This document shows, one piece after another, positions 12,685 to 18,767 of a stretch of DNA of 18,767 nucleotides. The DNA lies in NCBI GenBank assembly GCA_009995705.1, contig JAADBR010000081.1, forward strand, positions 1 to 18,767, in the 5' to 3' direction. The position numbers were made by a program, and so were the translations under genes. The stretch is from Microcystis aeruginosa W13-11. Lineage in GTDB: Bacteria; Cyanobacteriota; Cyanobacteriia; Cyanobacteriales; Microcystaceae. Position 1 is the stretch's first letter; the number at the start of each line of letters is the position of its first letter. The notes under the pieces are model-generated. The model worked only from the letters and a program-made list of their open reading frames with translations, made no database searches and had not been told where the DNA came from.

Positions 12685-13764
12685 ATGCTTGATGCTGTCA
12701 TAATTTTATTATTCGTCTTCGCTATTGCCAGTGTTGGTTATAGTGGTGTGGACTTGCTGCCGGTTACTGTCCAGTCGCAAATCAGCAATATTGAAGCTCT
12801 ACGCTGGTTATCGGCGGGTTTTGCCTCAATTATTGGTTTGGCTATTGGTTTAGTTGCCCAAACTACCTATCGTCGTCTAGAAACCCAAGTACGACAAACT
12901 CCGATCGAAGTTATTTTAACCCGTTCGGTCGGTCTAGTTATCGGTTTGTTGATTGCTAATCTGATCCTAGCTCCGATTTTCTTCCTCCCGATTCCCAGAG
13001 AATTATCGTTTATCAAGCCGATAATCGCCATTTTAGGCAGTGTTATGTTTTCCTATCTGGGGGTTAGTTTAGCTGATACCCACGGTCGCACTTTTTTGCG
13101 TCTGATTAACCCCAATAGTATGGAATCAATTTTAGTGGCAGAAGGAACCCTGCAAGCGGCCGCCACCAAAGTTGTTGACACCAGTTGTATTATCGATGGT
13201 CGTATCGAACAATTGTTAGACACGGGATTTATCGAGGGACAGATACTCATTCCCCAATTTATCCTTCAGGAATTGCAACAGTTAGCGGATGGCAGTAACG
13301 ACCAAAAACGAGTTAGAGGAAGACGAGGATTAGATATCTTAAACCGGATGCAGCAAGAATTCCCCGATCGCATTATCATTCATCCCGCCGATTATGAGGA
13401 TATTAGCACCGTAGATGCTAAATTAGTCCATCTTGCCCAAGAAATTAACGCCACCTTGCTCACTAACGATTATAATCTCAGTAAAGTGGCCAATCTGCAA
13501 AAAGTCACCATCTTGAATGTCAACGATCTCGCCCAAGCAGTACGCCCGATCTACTTGCCCGGAGATACTTTGGATCTAAAAATTCTCAAAGCAGGAAAAG
13601 AACCCACCCAAGGCATCGGTTATCTAGAAGATGGCACGATGGTAGTGGTAGAAGAAGGAAAAGATTATCTAGGAGGAGAATTGCGAGTAGTGGTGACATC
13701 TGCACTGCAAACCTCGGCTGGACGGATGATTTTTGCGAAACCCCAAAATTCCCTGATTGCTTAA
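12685..13764 (+). CDS. Membrane-anchored PIN/TRAM-domain protein (YacL-like)
   Basis: A 359-residue protein. Four hydrophobic segments (about residues 3-20, 41-59, 78-100 and 108-128) anchor it in the membrane. A PIN nuclease domain follows, with acidic residues in VDTSCIIDGR (Asp165, Asp171), LQEL (Glu196), VDAKL (Asp244) and LLTNDYNL (Asp262), a complete acidic set. A C-terminal TRAM RNA-binding domain spans about 287-350 (LPGDTLDLKILKAGKEPTQG, then GTMVVVEEGKDYLG). This layout matches Bacillus YacL and its cyanobacterial homologues, putative membrane-tethered RNases. The ATG at 12685 is chosen because the upstream frame to 12535 lacks conserved sequence. It stands alone, without a toxin-antitoxin partner. 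Confidence 0.9.
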   Translation: MLDAVIILLFVFAIASVGYSGVDLLPVTVQSQISNIEALRWLSAGFASIIGLAIGLVAQTTYRRLETQVRQTPIEVILTRSVGLVIGLLIANLILAPIFFLPIPRELSFIKPIIAILGSVMFSYLGVSLADTHGRTFLRLINPNSMESILVAEGTLQAAATKVVDTSCIIDGRIEQLLDTGFIEGQILIPQFILQELQQLADGSNDQKRVRGRRGLDILNRMQQEFPDRIIIHPADYEDISTVDAKLVHLAQEINATLLTNDYNLSKVANLQKVTILNVNDLAQAVRPIYLPGDTLDLKILKAGKEPTQGIGYLEDGTMVVVEEGKDYLGGELRVVVTSALQTSAGRMIFAKPQNSLIA

Positions 13765-13840
13765 AGGGAATGAAGTTAATTCTTAGCTAAAGTAGTAATG
13801 AGTAGCTGGTTATAATTAAATTAAAAATGGATTTTGGGTT

Positions 13841-13906
13841 CGATCCCCCCTTAATCCCCCCTTGATAAGGGGGGTGGCGATCCCCCCTTGATAAGGGGGG
13901 TGGCGA
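13841..13906. repeat. Tandem 26-bp hairpin repeat, two full copies and one partial
   Basis: Two identical 26-bp units (13855-13880 and 13881-13906), each holding CCCCCCTTGATAAGGGGGG followed by TGGCGA. A partial unit CGATCCCCCCTTAA precedes them. Each unit folds on itself through the C6/G6 arms. The GGTTCGATCCC at 13837-13847 is part of this repeat, not a tRNA T-arm. Confidence 0.85.
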
Positions 13907-14115
13907 TAGGACCGTAGGGATACTGAAAAAATGCGCCCGCCCCAAGTATTCTTGTGCCGTCTCCCCTCATCCGAAAGGCTACTCAGAGCGATATCTGGTC
14001 GAGCTACAAGCTATACAAAACTGTGGAGCGGGTCAACCGAGGGAATTTAACCTGTCTGAGCCATTGAATAATTTGTTTTTGTCGGTGTAGACTGTATCAT
14101 ACTTATCTGAAATGA

Positions 14116-14289
14116 CTATATGTCATCGTTTTCAGACTTAATCGACAAATATTGCCAATTCAAAGTAATATCTGGAATTTTCTAGTTAACCTTTTAGGGA
14201 GTCTCATTGCTTACACTTATCATCCTATTAAGCCTTTTCTAGATTTAGAGACAAAAGACTTACTTGCTCTACCTTCTGCCCTTTTTTAA
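14116..14289 (+). pseudogene. Transposase C-terminal remnant
   Basis: This 57-codon frame has no start. It encodes ILPIQSNIWNFLVNLLGSLI, then AYTYHPIKPFLDLE and a short tail LLALPSALF before TAA. The pattern SN..NF.VNL...LIAY...P.KP resembles the C-terminal end of IS4-like transposases common in these genomes. A stop at 14113 blocks any extension upstream. The parent insertion sequence is unidentified. Confidence 0.45.
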
Positions 14290-14365
14290 CTTTATCGAAC
14301 TCACATTTTCCCCCTGTCAGCTTTCACCGATATTCAGCAAACCCTAGGTAAAAAAATTAATTTTT

Positions 14366-14860
14366 TCAATCAACAATCTCGAATTCTATTGACTGCTCTT
14401 GGGCAAAATTATAGGTAAAATGATCGATAATATTAGTATCGCTCAATTCAAGATTATAAAAATCAATTGTCGGTTGATCAAAAAGTGGGCCAGCGTGCCA
14501 AGTTCCCACCTCTAATTTAATAAAACAGTCCCCGGGGATGTGAAAAACCTTTAATTTTTCTAAATCCGGTTGAGGATGAGGACTAGGGGGGGCTACTCCT
14601 AAAAACCACTCTTGTCCCCCCAAAGAACCAAGACATTGGGTACATTGACTATGACGAGTAATTCGCTTAAATTTACGTCCGCGAGTCTGTAAACGCATAA
14701 TATAAAAGCGTGGCACACCGTTTTTTAAATGCAGTTGTGCATCGCTTTCATCAAACGGTTTTCCATCATAGCCAGGGATTATTAATTGACCGTAGGGACG
14801 GAAACTCTCGGCGGTAATTAGTTGTGCTGACAGGGGACGAACGGTAATCGAATTACTCAT
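14366..14860 (-). CDS. allA: Ureidoglycolate lyase (AllA) family protein
   Basis: A 164-residue cupin-fold protein of the AllA family (E. coli AllA is 160 residues), which releases urea from ureidoglycolate to give glyoxylate in allantoin breakdown. Seen: PLSAQLITAESFRPYGQLI at the start, the central RHSQCTQCLGSLGGQEWFL, where homologues carry the RHPxGSQAF-like active-site strand, FHIPGD and GTWHAGP near the C-terminus. The His residues are retained, but the usual Phe/Pro-rich motif around the first is altered (CTQCLGSLGG). It begins 5 bases after the stop of the membrane-fusion gene, so the two form an operon. No other allantoin genes are nearby, so the substrate remains inferred. Confidence 0.85.
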   Translation of the reverse strand: MSNSITVRPLSAQLITAESFRPYGQLIIPGYDGKPFDESDAQLHLKNGVPRFYIMRLQTRGRKFKRITRHSQCTQCLGSLGGQEWFLGVAPPSPHPQPDLEKLKVFHIPGDCFIKLEVGTWHAGPLFDQPTIDFYNLELSDTNIIDHFTYNFAQEQSIEFEIVD

Positions 14861-14865
14861 AAAAA

Positions 14866-16323
14866 TTACTGCTGACTAACAGTTATAGCTGTACCATCTC
14901 GGAGAGAAAGAATATTATTAATAGCAATTCTTTCCCCAGCATTTACTCCAGAAATAACCTGATAAGCTTGCCCTTGAATCGTGCCGACTTGAATTGGTTT
15001 TTGTCTGACCACTAAACGCTCTTCGGCATTTTCTTGACCTTCTTTAGCCTTTTCTTTTTCGGCCACAAAAACAAAATTTTGCGCCCCGATGCTAGTCACT
15101 GCCGTGGTGGGAATTAATACGCCAGGTTTTTGATCCCAAATTAACCGCGTCCGCACATATTGGTTATTGCGAAGACTGCCATCATTAGCAAAGGCAAATT
15201 TGACTAAAACCGATTGGGTAGCTTGGGAAACGGTGGGAGAAATAAAAGTTACTTGACCGCGAACCCCCGCGCTGCCATCGGGATTAATAATTTCCACGGG
15301 CAAACCGACGCGCAGACGCGGTTGTAATTCCACGGGAATCTGCACATTTAGTTCCAAAGTTTTATTATTAGTCAACGAGGTTAATTCTTCACCCAGGGAG
15401 ATAATATCGCCGACTTTTCTTTGATTAAAATCGCCGACAAAACCATCAATCGGGGCGGTAATGGTGTTAAAAACTAAATTCTGACGCGTCGCCCCTAATT
15501 GCCCCTCAGCGCTGGCCACTGCCGCTTGACGACTGTTCACTGTTGCCGCTGCCGCCGCCACCTGTTGCTGTGAGGCCAATTCGTTTTGAATGGCGATATT
15601 TAATGCTTCTTTGTTTGCCTGTAGGGTAGCTCTAGCCGCTGTCACCTGTTGACGGGCCGCATCACGATTTTGAGACTGGGCCTCTACTTCTGCCCTGGTG
15701 GCCTGAATGTCGCGGCGGCGATTATCTAAGTCCTGTTGGGGCTGTGCGCCTTGTTTGACCAGAAATTCGGCTCTTTTTAGGTCTTTTTCCGCTAAATCTA
15801 AATTAGCTCTCGCTCTCTGTAAATCAGCTTCGGCGGCACTCAACGTGGCGATCTGACTTTTAACATTGGCTTCGGCATTGGCCACATTAGCCCGATTTTG
15901 AGCTATTTGGGCTTTATTTGCGGCTGCTTGCGCTTGTCTTTGCCTTAAATCCGCCTCAGACCCATTGAGGTTTGCTTTGGCGGAATTTACCTGGCCGATG
16001 CCAGCGTTTACCTGTTGCTGTTGTTGTTCGGGATCCAATTCGGCGATTTTTTGTCCCTGAGTTACCTGATCGCCAGATTTAACGAAAATAGAGCGAATCC
16101 GACCGGTAATCTGAGGGGAGACGCTAACACGCTCTTGGGCGAGCAAAGTACCCACAAATTCGCTACTTTGCACTAATTTGTCGGTGCCGAGGGTTTGCAG
16201 TTTGACGGGAACAGCCGCCAGCCCAGTGGCCTGGGGGGCTTGGGGGGCGCAACCGGCGACAATTAGGGAAACGGCGATCGACGAACCGATCGCTCTCGAT
16301 AGGTTAACGGATCGTTTAATCAT
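14866..16323 (-). CDS. Lipoprotein membrane-fusion (HlyD/RND adaptor) protein
   Basis: A 485-residue periplasmic adaptor of an efflux system. A lipoprotein signal ends in the lipobox VAGC with Cys25 as lipidation site. The split biotinyl-lipoyl-like domain is VSPQITGRIRSIFVKSGDQV at about 68-87 and TITAPIDGFVGDFNQRKVGD at about 286-305. Between them lies a very long Ala/Gln-rich coiled-coil hairpin (about 95-280), which normally reaches an outer-membrane TolC-like channel. Beta-barrel and membrane-proximal domains follow. The usual downstream inner-membrane pump is missing; an allA-like gene follows instead, so the pump must be encoded elsewhere. The hairpin is longer than in typical RND adaptors, closer to HlyD or DevB-like exporters. 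Confidence 0.9.
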   Translation of the reverse strand: MIKRSVNLSRAIGSSIAVSLIVAGCAPQAPQATGLAAVPVKLQTLGTDKLVQSSEFVGTLLAQERVSVSPQITGRIRSIFVKSGDQVTQGQKIAELDPEQQQQQVNAGIGQVNSAKANLNGSEADLRQRQAQAAANKAQIAQNRANVANAEANVKSQIATLSAAEADLQRARANLDLAEKDLKRAEFLVKQGAQPQQDLDNRRRDIQATRAEVEAQSQNRDAARQQVTAARATLQANKEALNIAIQNELASQQQVAAAAATVNSRQAAVASAEGQLGATRQNLVFNTITAPIDGFVGDFNQRKVGDIISLGEELTSLTNNKTLELNVQIPVELQPRLRVGLPVEIINPDGSAGVRGQVTFISPTVSQATQSVLVKFAFANDGSLRNNQYVRTRLIWDQKPGVLIPTTAVTSIGAQNFVFVAEKEKAKEGQENAEERLVVRQKPIQVGTIQGQAYQVISGVNAGERIAINNILSLRDGTAITVSQQ

Positions 16324-16430
16324 TGTTAAATTTAGGGGTTTTTGGCAGAAAAAGTGCTAGTAAATCGGAAAAGGAAGATGAGGAGAGAAGCTTTTCCTTA
16401 AATTTTACTCTACAGAATTGATCACCGTGA

Positions 16431-17033
16431 TTATTGTTGGCTTTGCCCTGAGCTAACAATATTACAGATAACTAATCTTTGGGCGAGGGTGGTGTATTCT
16501 AGGCGACCACCAGCGATCTGATATTCGTCCCGGGGCGCCGGCAGATGACCGACGGGTGCATTGAGGGTATAGTTAAGATTCTCTTTAAAAATAATCCAAT
16601 CACCATCTTTACGCCAACCGATGCGATCACCAAAAGTTTGAAAGTTTTCGATCGCCACTAAGCGCCCCGGTCGATTACCTGTCTCGGTAAAAATGCGAAA
16701 TTGCGTACTGAAACTAAAACGGCCTTCAGAAGCTTCTTTCCAGAGTTGATCAATCTTTTGCAGATCCCAACAGGCCAATTTCTGCAGATCTTCCATGGTA
16801 AACCAGCCCTGTAATTCCCGTCCAGTCGCTTTCAGCATTAAATTACGGGTCTCGTCGTTAGCTTGTCGCCAATTTTGTTGAGCGAGGAAATTTTTCAGGC
16901 GAGTGTAATTAATGCCCGTGGTCGGTGATACCATTTCCCCAGAGGTGGCGGTCTGGGCAACGATCGCCGGCAAGGGATTGAGAAATAAAGCGATCGCAAG
17001 AGTGATCTGACAGAAGGAAAAATTAATTCTCAT
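16431..17033 (-). CDS. GUN4-domain protein with signal peptide
   Basis: A 200-residue protein. Residues 1-26 form a signal peptide (MRINFSFCQITLAIALFLNP, then LPAIVA) with likely cleavage before Gln27. A GUN4 domain spans about 41-165: INYTRLKNFLAQQNWRQAND, ETRNLM, W-F-T..DL..LACWDL..ID.LW, FSFSTQFRI, FGDRIGWR and the closing APVGHLPAP. GUN4 proteins bind porphyrins and stimulate Mg-chelatase in chlorophyll synthesis, but the canonical protein is cytosolic or membrane-associated and has no signal peptide. Cyanobacteria carry several extra GUN4-domain proteins, often of unknown role; this one should be lumenal or periplasmic. It is divergent from pyrB. Confidence 0.88.
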   Translation of the reverse strand: MRINFSFCQITLAIALFLNPLPAIVAQTATSGEMVSPTTGINYTRLKNFLAQQNWRQANDETRNLMLKATGRELQGWFTMEDLQKLACWDLQKIDQLWKEASEGRFSFSTQFRIFTETGNRPGRLVAIENFQTFGDRIGWRKDGDWIIFKENLNYTLNAPVGHLPAPRDEYQIAGGRLEYTTLAQRLVICNIVSSGQSQQ

Positions 17034-17067
17034 AAACCCTATTTATTAACCTGATGCAAAGAAACCC

Positions 17068-17073
17068 TACAAT
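17068..17073 (+). promoter_or_regulatory. Candidate -10 box (TACAAT) upstream of pyrB
   Basis: TACAAT 43 bases before the pyrB ATG in the spacer between divergent genes. The -35 position (about 17045) is poor. Weak support. Confidence 0.3.
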
Positions 17074-17116
17074 AGCATAGACGAAATTTGCCGTTTTTAC
17101 CGCCTCCTTAACTCCT

Positions 17117-18097
17117 ATGGCTTTCACTTGGATCCGACACCATATTTTAGGATTAGAAGACTGGCAACCAGAAGAATACCAAACCCTGCTACAAACGGCC
17201 TCTAGTTTTCGTGAAGTTCTTTCCCGACGCACCAAGAAAGTGCCGGCCCTACAAGGTCAAGTGGTGACAAATCTTTTTTTTGAACCTTCCACCCGCACTC
17301 GTAGTAGTTTTGAACTAGCGGCGAAACGTCTTTCGGCCGATGTTCTTAATTTTGCCCCGGGTAGTTCCAGTTTGACTAAGGGGGAAACGATTCTCGATAC
17401 CGCTTTAACCTATGTGGCCATGGGTACGGATATTTTTGTCATTCGACATCAACAGTCGGGAGTTCCCGATTTAATTGCCGCAGAAATGGATCGTTTGCAG
17501 TCGGGGGTGAGTATTCTTAATGCTGGGGACGGTCAACACGAACACCCCTCCCAGGGACTTTTAGACCTGTTTACGATCTGTTGTCTGTTAGATGAGGAAA
17601 ATCCCCGTTTAGAACTGTTAGAGGGCAAGAAAATCGCTATTGTCGGTGATATACTCCATTCTCGTGTGGCTCGTTCCAATATCTGGAGTTTGACTACGGC
17701 GGGGGCGGAAGTACATTTGTCCGCACCCCCCACCCTACTGCCGAAATATTTTGGGGAATTATGCGATCGCCTATTTCTCCACTGGGATTTAGAACCAGCT
17801 TTAGAAAAGGCCGATTTTGTGATGACCCTACGACTGCAAAAAGAACGAATGACTGCCAATCTTTTGCCCAGTTTACGGGAATATCATCAAAGTTTTGGTA
17901 TTACTCGTCCTCGTTTGCAATCCTGTCAACCGGGGGTGAAGGTACTTCATCCCGGTCCTGTGAATCGGGGAGTGGAAATTAGTTCCGATTTAATGGATGA
18001 TCCCGATTTTAGTCTGATTTCCCAACAAGTTACCAGTGGTGTCGCTGTCAGAATGGCTTTGTTATACCTCATCGGTAATCTTCGCAGCGATCAGTAA
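17117..18097 (+). CDS. pyrB: Aspartate carbamoyltransferase catalytic subunit
   Basis: A 326-residue enzyme that condenses carbamoyl phosphate with aspartate to give N-carbamoyl-aspartate, the first committed step of pyrimidine synthesis. Seen: the carbamoyl-phosphate site [12 protein letters not shown] (55-66), the loop SSSLTKGET (83-91), which supplies Ser and Lys from a neighbouring subunit, [10 protein letters not shown] (141-150), HSRVARSN (181-188), LRLQKER (238-244) and [12 protein letters not shown] (276-287). The catalytic set is complete and length is normal. No pyrI regulatory subunit is adjacent, as in other cyanobacteria. It stands as a single gene between the GUN4 gene and a convergent small gene 23 bp away. 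Confidence 0.96.
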   Translation: MAFTWIRHHILGLEDWQPEEYQTLLQTASSFREVLSRRTKKVPALQGQVVTNLFFEPSTRTRSSFELAAKRLSADVLNFAPGSSSLTKGETILDTALTYVAMGTDIFVIRHQQSGVPDLIAAEMDRLQSGVSILNAGDGQHEHPSQGLLDLFTICCLLDEENPRLELLEGKKIAIVGDILHSRVARSNIWSLTTAGAEVHLSAPPTLLPKYFGELCDRLFLHWDLEPALEKADFVMTLRLQKERMTANLLPSLREYHQSFGITRPRLQSCQPGVKVLHPGPVNRGVEISSDLMDDPDFSLISQQVTSGVAVRMALLYLIGNLRSDQ

Positions 18098-18120
18098 AAG
18101 CTTCTCAGGGATTTGCTCTT

Positions 18121-18402
18121 TTAGTCTGGTTTCATTGAAACAATCCTAAAGTTTCTATCAAGGTAAATATCATACTTTCTTCCTCCCTCACACACAGCAT
18201 CTTCTGCTTCAAATAGGTTAGTCTCAACATCAAATTTCATCGCTTTAGGATTCCTACAACCCTGTTTTAGCAAAGCAGCGGTCAACCGTGATTTCTCTTC
18301 TGGGGTCAAAGCTCGATAATCACTGCTATTAGCTTGACCTGCATAGATTGACATCCCCATAATACTAAGAGATAGTAAGCCTATGATCGATTTGGTCTTC
18401 AT
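18121..18402 (-). CDS. Small exported protein, PepSY-like pattern, unknown function
   Basis: A 93-residue protein. An N-terminal signal peptide (MKTKSIIGLLSLSIMGMSIY, then AGQANS) is followed by a short mature domain: a helix (LTPEEKSRLTAALLKQGCR) and strands (AMKFDVETNLFEAEDAVCEG, then KYDIYLDRNFRIVSMKP). Cys49 and Cys71 could form a disulfide in the periplasm. The helix-plus-strands layout and YDIYLD...IVSM recall PepSY-type domains, which is a pattern guess. An AGGAAG lies 8 bases before the ATG, supporting this start. It is convergent with pyrB. Confidence 0.78.
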   Translation of the reverse strand: MKTKSIIGLLSLSIMGMSIYAGQANSSDYRALTPEEKSRLTAALLKQGCRNPKAMKFDVETNLFEAEDAVCEGGRKYDIYLDRNFRIVSMKPD

Positions 18403-18432
18403 TTTTTTAACTTCCTGAATACAATAAAAACA

Positions 18433-18543
18433 TCATTCCGAGGGTTTTAAACCCAAATTTTCGGTAATTAGTTCGGCACGATTACCAACCAACCACATCT
18501 TAGCGGAAGCATACCTAGATTGCAATAAGTATAAATACTCAAG
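18433..18543 (-). pseudogene. Protein-like C-terminal fragment of unknown origin
   Basis: A 36-codon minus-strand frame with natural-looking composition: LEYLYLLQSRYASAKMWLVG, then NRAELITENLGLKPSE, ending in TGA 31 bp upstream of the small exported gene. An in-frame stop at 18544-18546 blocks extension. A TTG near 18525 and an ATG at 18498 are the only internal starts. It reads like the tail of a lost gene; I do not recognise the family. Confidence 0.35.
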
Positions 18544-18642
18544 CTATCCCTAGAGCTTTTCTAGGAACTTTGACCGATACCGAATTCCGTTCTCAAGGGA
18601 CTAGATATGGCGACCTACTCCTCTCTTTTTTAACTAGGGTTG

Positions 18643-18671
18643 GCTGAATAAATCTAAAACCTACATTCAGC
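18643..18671. repeat. Inverted repeat, possible insertion-sequence end
   Basis: GCTGAAT (18643-18649) pairs with ATTCAGC (18665-18671). AAAACCT and AGGTT form a second complementary pair around it. It lies about 25-30 bp before a reading frame that runs off the window, as expected for the end of an insertion sequence. Another stem, CCTAGA/TCTAGG, lies at 18549-18565. Confidence 0.35.
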
Positions 18672-18699
18672 AGGTTATTTAAGACAAAAAATAATATTG

Positions 18700-18767
18700 G
18701 TGACAAGAAGAACCAAGGAACTGCAAAATCAGGTTTTGTCTATGGGTGAGTTTAATCGAGAATTTAA
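18700..18767 (+). CDS. Possible start of a gene truncated by the window edge
   Basis: From GTG 18700 (or TTG 18697) a frame stays open to the last base, reading VTRRTKELQNQVLSMGEFNR and continuing. An internal ATG at 18742 is another possible start. Given the inverted repeat just upstream, it may be the beginning of a transposase. Too short to identify. Confidence 0.3.
   Translation, partial: MTRRTKELQNQVLSMGEFNREF

Larger units (their letters stand above)
13765..14365. other. 600-bp gene-free stretch with repeats and decayed fragments
   Basis: No intact gene is seen on either strand. It holds a tandem hairpin repeat (13841-13906), an open but start-less frame (13929-14090), a hairpin (CTGAA at 14107-14111 with TTCAG at 14131-14135, inner ATGAC/GTCAT) and a transposase-like tail (14116-14289). 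Confidence 0.6.

Noticed and set aside
13837..13847. GGTTCGATCCC resembling a tRNA T-arm
   Set aside because: No acceptor, D or anticodon arm fits around it; it is the edge of the C6/G6 tandem hairpin repeat.

Overview
The window looks like a chromosomal segment of a unicellular, Microcystis-like cyanobacterium. Evidence: six exact copies of the HIP1 octamer GCGATCGC in 18.8 kb (about 0.3 expected by chance), a GUN4-domain protein, a murC-murB pair, AT-rich intergenic DNA full of heptamer repeats, GGGGGG/CCCCCC hairpins and short inverted-repeat elements, and many toxin-antitoxin genes and remnants. The genus is inferred from overall character, not from a marker gene.

Layout. 1-184 is the 3' end of a group II intron (domains V and VI visible). 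It ends just upstream of a palindrome and a higB-higA toxin-antitoxin pair (241-806). 881-1026 and 2518-2580 hold related short inverted-repeat elements that bracket a compact module of small genes (1085-2473). The middle gene of that module resembles Tse2-type ADP-ribosyltransferase-like toxins; the overlapping gene after it is a candidate immunity or antitoxin partner. This is the best candidate for an undescribed system here.

2659-5051 (minus) is murC-murB, cytoplasmic peptidoglycan precursor synthesis. An exported beta-rich protein (minus) and a HisD-family dehydrogenase (plus) diverge from about 5980. The HisD copy has lost canonical metal- and substrate-binding residues and may be a paralogue of altered function. 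7446-8300 is a graveyard: a broken DUF433/DUF5615 toxin-antitoxin pair, two copies of a ~95-109 bp MITE-like element, and an AbrB-type antitoxin gene whose last codons lie inside one copy. An Excalibur-domain gene without a usable start codon follows.

8748-13764 holds housekeeping genes: a Gfo/Idh/MocA oxidoreductase (minus), aroK plus a small cupin (plus, overlapping), hemW (minus) and a membrane-anchored PIN/TRAM protein (plus). 13765-14365 is a non-genic stretch with a tandem hairpin repeat and transposase-like debris. 14366-16323 (minus) is a lipoprotein membrane-fusion protein followed by an AllA-like ureidoglycolate lyase. 16431-17033 (minus) is an exported GUN4-domain protein, divergent from pyrB (17117-18097). 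The right end has a small exported protein, an unexplained protein-like fragment and what may be the start of an insertion sequence running off the edge.
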